A DNA stretch of 64,000 nucleotides. Origin: Cercis canadensis (lineage: Eukaryota > Streptophyta > Magnoliopsida > Fabales > Fabaceae). Positions 58,301 to 64,000 of this stretch are shown here, in pieces. The first letter of the stretch is position 1, and the number at the start of each line of letters is the position of its first letter. The DNA is taken from positions 592,928-656,927 of the forward strand of contig QAOA01002492.1 of NCBI GenBank assembly GCA_003255065.1, written 5' to 3'. The translations under genes were made by a program, and so were the position numbers. The notes below the pieces were generated by a model. That model was not told the DNA's origin and made no database searches. It saw nothing but the letters and a program-made list of their open reading frames with translations.

Positions 58301-61300
58301 ACTATAAAGCACAAAGTTTGGTGAGCTGATCATGACATGCAGAAGATGGGATGTAGAGGCAAACAGGTATGATTAAAAGAACACATGTTGCAGCATTTTA
58401 CTGGCAGCACCAGATCAAGGGATTAGTGACTTTGTTGGACAGAAGGTTCAGGCTAATCATTTGAAACTTCAAAATTGTGCTAGATGTGCAGAATCCCAAA
58501 TGAGAAACGGTCATGCCTTTTTGTTGTGTCTTTTGAGTTGCAAGTCGCTTTAGTCTCTAATGCCACCCAGATTTCAGTAGTGGTGCCAGAACGGCTGCTA
58601 ATTACGCTTAATTGGTAAATAGAATGTATTGTTTAACATTTTTTTTAAAAATGTATAAGGTAATCAAATAATATAATTACCTTCACAGATATGAGTGAAC
58701 CAACTAAACCTTTTGCAATGTCTTGGATAGTTTTGAGTGGTTCTACATGGAAGAATCAGAATTAAATAGGTTAGAAATCATAAGTCTACCTGCTATTATG
58801 ACTACTCAGATGCAAGTATATTCCACATAGATGACTGAGCAGCATACTTAACGTGGCGAAATATGAACTGATTGTTGAAACAAAAGCAATGCTAGCTTTT
58901 CATCTATAATAAGATTATAGACACCAAAGAATACATGAAAGACATATCAGTGAAGGAATTAGCTGCAGGATATGGTCAATGAATCATTTATAAAAGTGTT
59001 CCAGAAAATATGAAGCCAAAAAGGCAAATAGGATATATCTAATAAATTCTCAAGATTATGATTGAAAGATTATATAATGTCATGCAGAAATTCAACACCT
59101 CTACTTTCAAACTAGTATCTAATGCAACTATCCTGAGTTCAATTTTCTTGTGTTTTTTGTTTTCAAACTTTCAAAATCTTCAATTATCATCAACAGTTGA
59201 CAATTAGTTGTTTAATGTACATAGAAGGGACTTCAATATTACACTGCCAAAAGTAAAACTACAATTAAGAGGGGAAAAAACAAGCTGTTCAAGTCAATCA
59301 TCCTACTATCCTAGTAGTGCAGCATGAATATCAGTAGCACAATAACTGGATTATGATACATACTTGTTAGTAGCAAATCAGATCAGCCGTTTAATGAAAC
59401 AAACAGGAAAAGACAGAAAATTTTCTAGCCATATTACATTCTCACTCCCTATCTTTGCATACTCCAATAATTTTATTTTTCCCTCTGAAATTTTGTACTG
59501 TTCAGAAAGGAAAAACAAAATATGATAGTTTTTATTGAATGGGAATGGAAAAGTGTAAAAAATCAAATACTTTGACTTTACAAGTCACAGTCNAGCAAAT
59601 CAGATCAGCCGTTTAATGAAACAAACAGAAAAGACAGAAAATTTTCTAGCCATATTACATTCTCACTCCCTATCTTTGCATACTCCAATAATTTTATTTT
59701 TCCCTCTGAAATTTTGTACTGTTCAGAAAGGAAAAACAAAATATGATAGTTTTTATTGAATGGGAATGGAAAAGTGTAAAAAATCAAATATTTTGACTTT
59801 ACAAGTCACAGTCAATCAAAGAGTTATGTCAAGGAAACTTGCTACAATTTGAAACAAGAGAAGTAATAAACTATTATGTTATATCGTGTTGCATCCATCA
59901 GTGCTGTGTTAAACAGGAACATCTTTCTCTTATTATTTCAAAATATTATGTCAGAGGTCATCAGACAATACAATCTTTCAGAAAGGGCATTGCTATGCCG
60001 TTGCCAAAAGTGTAAAATTATACAAGTAATAAAAAAAAAAGATGCACTTTCATATATAAATTCCAGCAGCTATAGTAAGAAGAGGGAGAGAAAGAGTTAA
60101 ACTGATTGACAAAGAATTATTGAATGTTGAAAACAAATTCTTCAGAGTTTAGACTTTAACCCATGCTTTTATAGTTGTTGGGTGCGGGAGGAAGAACAAG
60201 AAGAAGGATGTAATATACCTTTACATGAATGCGAGGGGCTCAGTTGTGGAAATGGGAGGAACCCCACAAGGGAATGAAACCGAACCAGCAAGCCTCCACC
60301 ATTAAAGCCTTCAATCCTACCATCATAGATGAATCCACTATCTTGAGATGCTTTAGCAGCCTTCCAATCTGCAGATATCTACTTCTTTGCAGAAATTAAG
60401 TATCAGAACATACAATGATGGAAGTTAATATTAACATGCATACTAGAACACTAAAATTATACCTACTATGAATCTAATACAAAGAACAAGTAGAGGTTAG
60501 ACTTAACTTCCCACAAGTCACAACTTAAGCACTCAAAGATGAAAAATAGCAGCTCTATGATATAATCAAATAACTTGCTGGTTGTATTAATAATCCATCA
60601 TTTATTAGAGTCAACTCTTTTCAGGCTCCTATGTCGTAGTACATGTGAAGAACACTTCCTAAAGAATGATAAGATTACTTTATTTTATGCATATGATGAT
60701 AACATAAGTAACTACGTGTAGGTTGAAAAGAAAAAAAGAGCTCATCTTAACAGCACCTTAGCTGAATAGAGAACAGTAATAATCTTCACATATCAGCTAT
60801 ATTTGACCACAAAAAACACCCCTTTCAATTGTCGTTCAACAAGAACATGCTCAATGTGCAGTATACATTATATTTAGAAGAGTGCATGATTGCTTGGCCG
60901 CAAGTTGAGCAGACAATTTTTTCTGTTAAATTATTATGCTTTCATCACATAATTTTTAAAATTGCACTACTGTTGCATATTTGGAGTTTAACATGAGTGA
61001 AGAAGAAAGAATGCATAAATTCTCAGTTTCTTTACTTCTCCTCCCTTGTCTCTCTTTGGTACCATCAATGTCTCACATAAGTCAAATAAAAGACCTAGTG
61101 TTTCTGTTTCAAACATAAGCGAGTCTTGCATAGTGCATTGGATATCCCACCACTCACCAAATATCTATTTCTCATATACAATTCCATGAAACCGTGAATA
61201 ATGCAAAATTCTGGCTCCTTCTCTCAATTACTATTGCTCCCTAGTATTTAAAGAAACAGAAACAATTTGCTTAGCCTTACTAAAAGACCAAATTGTGCCG

Positions 61301-61714
61301 AATTAGCATTGCATTAATTGAAGTTCTTATGCCTCCAAAACCAAAATATATTCAAAGTGAGTACATTTTTGTGAGAATGAATTAAACCAGAATTGAATAA
61401 ACACGAAAAGGCAAAGAAAAACCACAACACACCCGAGCCTGACGAGTGGCATCCTGTGACGCAGATGGGTCTTCAATGGTTCCACTCTCTGGATTTTCTA
61501 TCTGGGTATTGCCAGAGACGAAGACTTTAGTAGTGTGATACCAAGGCATTTTCGCAGTCAATTTGTGGGCATATTTTGAGAAATTGAATTGGTGTACTAT
61601 GATGGGAAAGGAGATTGAAGAAGGAATGGAGGAATCGGGAGTAGAGAGTTGGGAGATGAAGGAGATGCCAGAGAATGAACCGAGTGTTGCAGTGAACATT
61701 GGCATAGCTATCAT
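55339..61714 (-). CDS. SRRP1: Chloroplast S1-domain RNA-binding protein, SRRP1-like, 394 aa
   Basis: Ten exons on the minus strand: 61714-61433, 60378-60219, 58742-58681, 57558-57399, 57304-57184, 56932-56851, 56747-56644, 55803-55725, 55640-55590, 55422-55339 (1185 nt, all GT/AG, in frame). The N-terminus (MIAMPMFTATLGSFSGISF, Ser-rich) looks like a plastid transit peptide. S1 domain 1: DGRIEGFNGGGLLVRF, GFLPFPQLSPSHSCK. S1 domain 2: VGDVFEARVGFVDDYGAFVH, GLVHVTEVSWDLVQDVRDIL, GDKVRVKVINVDR. The tail is RLSIKQLEEDPLLETLDKVI and TSLDQEGIKRALQRVLERVP. Exon content and length match Arabidopsis At3g23700 (SRRP1), which binds plastid RNA and acts in rRNA/tRNA-intron processing. Intact. Intron 2 (58743-60218) contains a direct repeat at an N. 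Confidence 0.93.
59372..59813. repeat. Direct repeat of about 220 bp around single N, intronic (assembly join)
   Basis: 59372-59592 and 59594-59813 differ by only a couple of bases, with the N at 59593 between them. Located in intron 2 of the SRRP1-like gene; probably unmerged contig ends. Confidence 0.75.
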
Positions 61715-61830
61715 GTAAGAATGAGAAGAAACAGGGGAATGGAGGATGATGGGTCAGTATCTTAGTGAAGCATTTGGATTCAACCAACTCTGGTTTCTGG
61801 AACTGTTGGATTTGGATGAAAGGCGCTCAT

Positions 61831-61836
61831 TGGGCC
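61831..61836. promoter_or_regulatory. Site II element (TGGGCC) upstream of SRRP1-like gene
   Basis: tgggcc lies about 120 bp upstream of the minus-strand ATG. Such TCP-bound motifs are common in nuclear genes for organellar and cytosolic gene expression. Single short motif only. Confidence 0.3.
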
Positions 61837-61849
61837 ATTTCTAATGGAT

Positions 61850-63440
61850 TTGGATATTCCATGTGTCATTTCCTTACCCACCAATGACCAATCCTTTTCT
61901 CGAGTAATGTTTTTTTTTTTTTTTCAAAAAACAATTATTCATAGATTCTATACTTTAAAGGTATTAACAAAAAAGTGCTAAAGGAATTTGATTTTAAATT
62001 AGGTGCATGATATATCATGAAAAATTATTAAAATATTTTTGAGCATGTATATTTAAACATAATAATCATATCTTGTTAAAGCATATTTTGTTTATCATAC
62101 AATGCATTAGGAATCCAATTAGAAATTATATTCCTTTTGCAATTTTTTACACTTTTTTGGCAATATATTTAAAGTTTTGAACCTAGATGGATTTTTTTTT
62201 TTTTTAACTTTTTTCTATATTTTCTCCGGTGATGTTATCTCCATACTTAACTTCTCTTAATTCACACTCTTATAGTTTGCACATTTTAAACTTCATTGCC
62301 CACTTAATTCTTTTTAATTTTTTTAATATTTTAATTATAACTTTGAGTTTGAATATAAAGTATGAAAATTTAATTAAAAAAATTTCTTTTTTTTAGGTGA
62401 TGGCATAGATGTTGTGTAGTTTGTAAAATAAGAAGAAGGGAAATAAGTCCCACGTTAGAAAAACTAAGGCAAGTGTAAAGCCATATAAGTACTTACAAGA
62501 GCCATTAATAACTTTAAGTTAGTGGGCTAAATAAGCCTACGTTGTGAGCCCAATTAATAAATAATTCAAAGATATTTAAATGGCATGATTAAGCATTAGG
62601 CTTTGAATTGATAAATATTTTTAGATTCAATTTTGTTTGGTGGTCAATTATATTTTACTGTGACTACTTAATTAGTGTATGTTAATAATAGTTTTGTTTG
62701 TTCATAACTTACAATTATGTTTTTAATTTTAAAGAGCCTTTTCAAAGTTTATAAATAGGGAATGTTTCAAATTGCTTTGGCAATTCAAATTGACAATTTC
62801 CAACAATGAGTTTTTAGGTTTTGTTGTATCTTGAGGTAATTTGTTTATGATAGTGAAGTAACTTATTTACGATAGTCAAGCAATATTTCATTCAAGATAG
62901 TATTTCATATATGCTTCAAAGCTACCATTATTGTATCACTTAAACCTTATTCTCCTAACAATTGAGATTTAAACTCCTGATTTTTTGCATATTATCCAAA
63001 CTCTTTACCAGTCACACTTAGTGACTTTGTATAATTCAAATTTAAACAACTCACTAATGTGACACAATATTAATTGTTAACTATGATGCAACAAACATTT
63101 CTCTTTGTTTTGTCCCTTTCTAGTATTACCAAAATATCTTTCAAGCCATGTAATTCAACATGCCTATATTTCTGTTAACACCAAAAATTCAAAATTCCCT
63201 GTAAGAGTATATGTTTCGACTTAAGTAATAGTGGAGAATTGGTACATGCCTATAATGGGTGTGTGGAATTTCTTTTGGGTCCAAAATTAGTACATGGAAT
63301 GTTTGAGGAACTAAAATGATTTTTTTTTTGGTACATAAAGATAGTGAGAATGATAGATTACCTTTAACATTATTGGATAGGGTGCCAATGACATGTTTAG
63401 AGATGCAGAAAAGGGCACAAAGTTCTAACTAAAAGATTGC
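61850..63440. other. AT-rich intergenic DNA, no gene recognised
   Basis: Poly-T and poly-A runs (about 61910, 62195, 62385), no long open frames and no clear inverted-repeat element. Nothing specific can be supported. Confidence 0.5.
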
Positions 63441-63445
63441 CTCTA

Positions 63446-63640
63446 AGGTGGTGTTTGGTATCAGGAAAGTTTTAAGATTCCTGAGAAAGTAAGGTGGTAA
63501 TAAAACTTTTTCATGTTTGGTGCAAGAGTTAAAAAATTATTCCTGGGAATAACAGATACCCGAGAATGAAAATTGAACTAAATATGAGAATGAAACTTTC
63601 CCACCTCTTGAGGTGGGAATGAAACTTTCTTGGGTATGGA
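63446..63640. mobile_element. Possible MITE (ggtggtgtttggta-type)
   Basis: It starts aaggtggtgtttggtatcag with internal gtttggtgc, and has palindromic aggtggg/cccacct words near 63600-63620. The opening resembles plant MITE ends. The right terminus and target duplication are unclear. Confidence 0.3.
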
Positions 63641-63786
63641 GCCTCGCAGCTCTCAGCGCTGGCCTCCACCTTCATCTGCTCCTTGTTTTTATACATCCCT
63701 TTTTATTCCTTGGTTGTTTCTCTCATGTTGCCTCAACATTCCAGTGCCCACAGGGTCCCTCTGGTTCCTCCTTTGTCATAGAGCTT

Positions 63787-64000
63787 ATGAGGGCAGAGAA
63801 CACCTCCCCAAATGCCCACACTTTTGCCAGCGTCTTTGCTGTCGCTTCCAATTTATCGGACATTCATGGTGAGCAGCAAGCTAACACTCTTGCTGAAAAC
63901 AATTTTTTTGGGCAAATTCCAGAGGAGTTTGGTGAATTCAAACAGCTCATGAACCTCTCTTTATACAAAAACAAATTGACAGGGCCTTTTCCTCAGAAGA
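63787..64000 (+). pseudogene. Chimeric fragment: PPR-like then LRR receptor kinase-like
   Basis: One open frame from the ATG at 63787 reads MRAENTSPNAHTFASVFAVA and SNLSDIHGEQQANTLA, which looks like a PPR motif plus its follow-on (…PNAHTFASV…GxQxHTL). It then continues without a break into ENNFFGQIPEEFGEFKQL, MNLSLYKNKLTGPFPQK, two leucine-rich repeats very like RLK7/HAESA-class LRR-XI kinases. It runs off the window, so a 3' continuation as a real LRR kinase is possible. Two unrelated families in one frame suggests fused fragments. Confidence 0.45.

Noticed and set aside
1-64000. tRNA or rRNA genes
   Set aside because: No stretch showing tRNA A/B boxes in a cloverleaf or rRNA core sequence was recognised by eye; a covariance-model scan would be needed to exclude them.

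Overview
This is nuclear DNA of a flowering plant, almost certainly a eudicot. It is AT-rich and intron-rich. The conserved genes are plant-specific: a pentatricopeptide protein, a seed oil-body protein and a chloroplast S1-domain protein. The transposons are typical plant MULEs (Mutator-like elements), hATs and MITEs. The species cannot be named from the sequence.

The first 35 kb is a nest of mobile elements. Positions 1-5.36 kb hold part of one MULE (MULE-1): a MuDR-type transposase and two short accessory ORFs on the minus strand, converging on the tail of a plant-mobile-domain (PMD) gene on the plus strand. Positions 8759-26420 hold a second, decayed, complete MULE of the same family (MULE-2, 17.66 kb) in the opposite orientation. 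It has recognisable terminal inverted repeats and a 9-bp target duplication with 8 of 9 bases matching. Its gene order is the same: transposase, two accessory ORFs, then a converging PMD gene. MULE-2 was later hit by a hAT element (12486-14831, perfect 8-bp duplication), by an insertion of about 2.8 kb (about 15250-18073), by a degenerate telomere-like repeat tract, by an endonuclease-like fragment, and by a solo LTR (21779-23193). A larger hAT element with its own BED/hATC transposase (26433-32732) landed on the right flank of MULE-2. Next to it a second, non-autonomous hAT (32805-34829) carries a captured piece of a histone H2B gene.

From 35 kb to 62 kb are four ordinary host genes: an NFD5-like PPR protein (plus, 2 exons), an oil-body-associated protein (plus, 3 exons), cytosolic tryptophanyl-tRNA synthetase (plus, 11 exons) and an SRRP1-like chloroplast S1 protein (minus, 10 exons). 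The last two converge. A deletion relative of the large hAT sits in a TrpRS intron, a LINE relic and two long-TIR MITEs lie upstream of TrpRS, and the window ends in a fragment that joins PPR-like to LRR-kinase-like sequence.

Eleven single-N characters mark contig joins, most flanked by near-identical direct copies of 40-450 bp. Those copies are best read as unmerged assembly overlaps. A 1.1-kb contig (28321-29420) that nearly duplicates 23440-24539 and interrupts the hAT transposase is probably misplaced.
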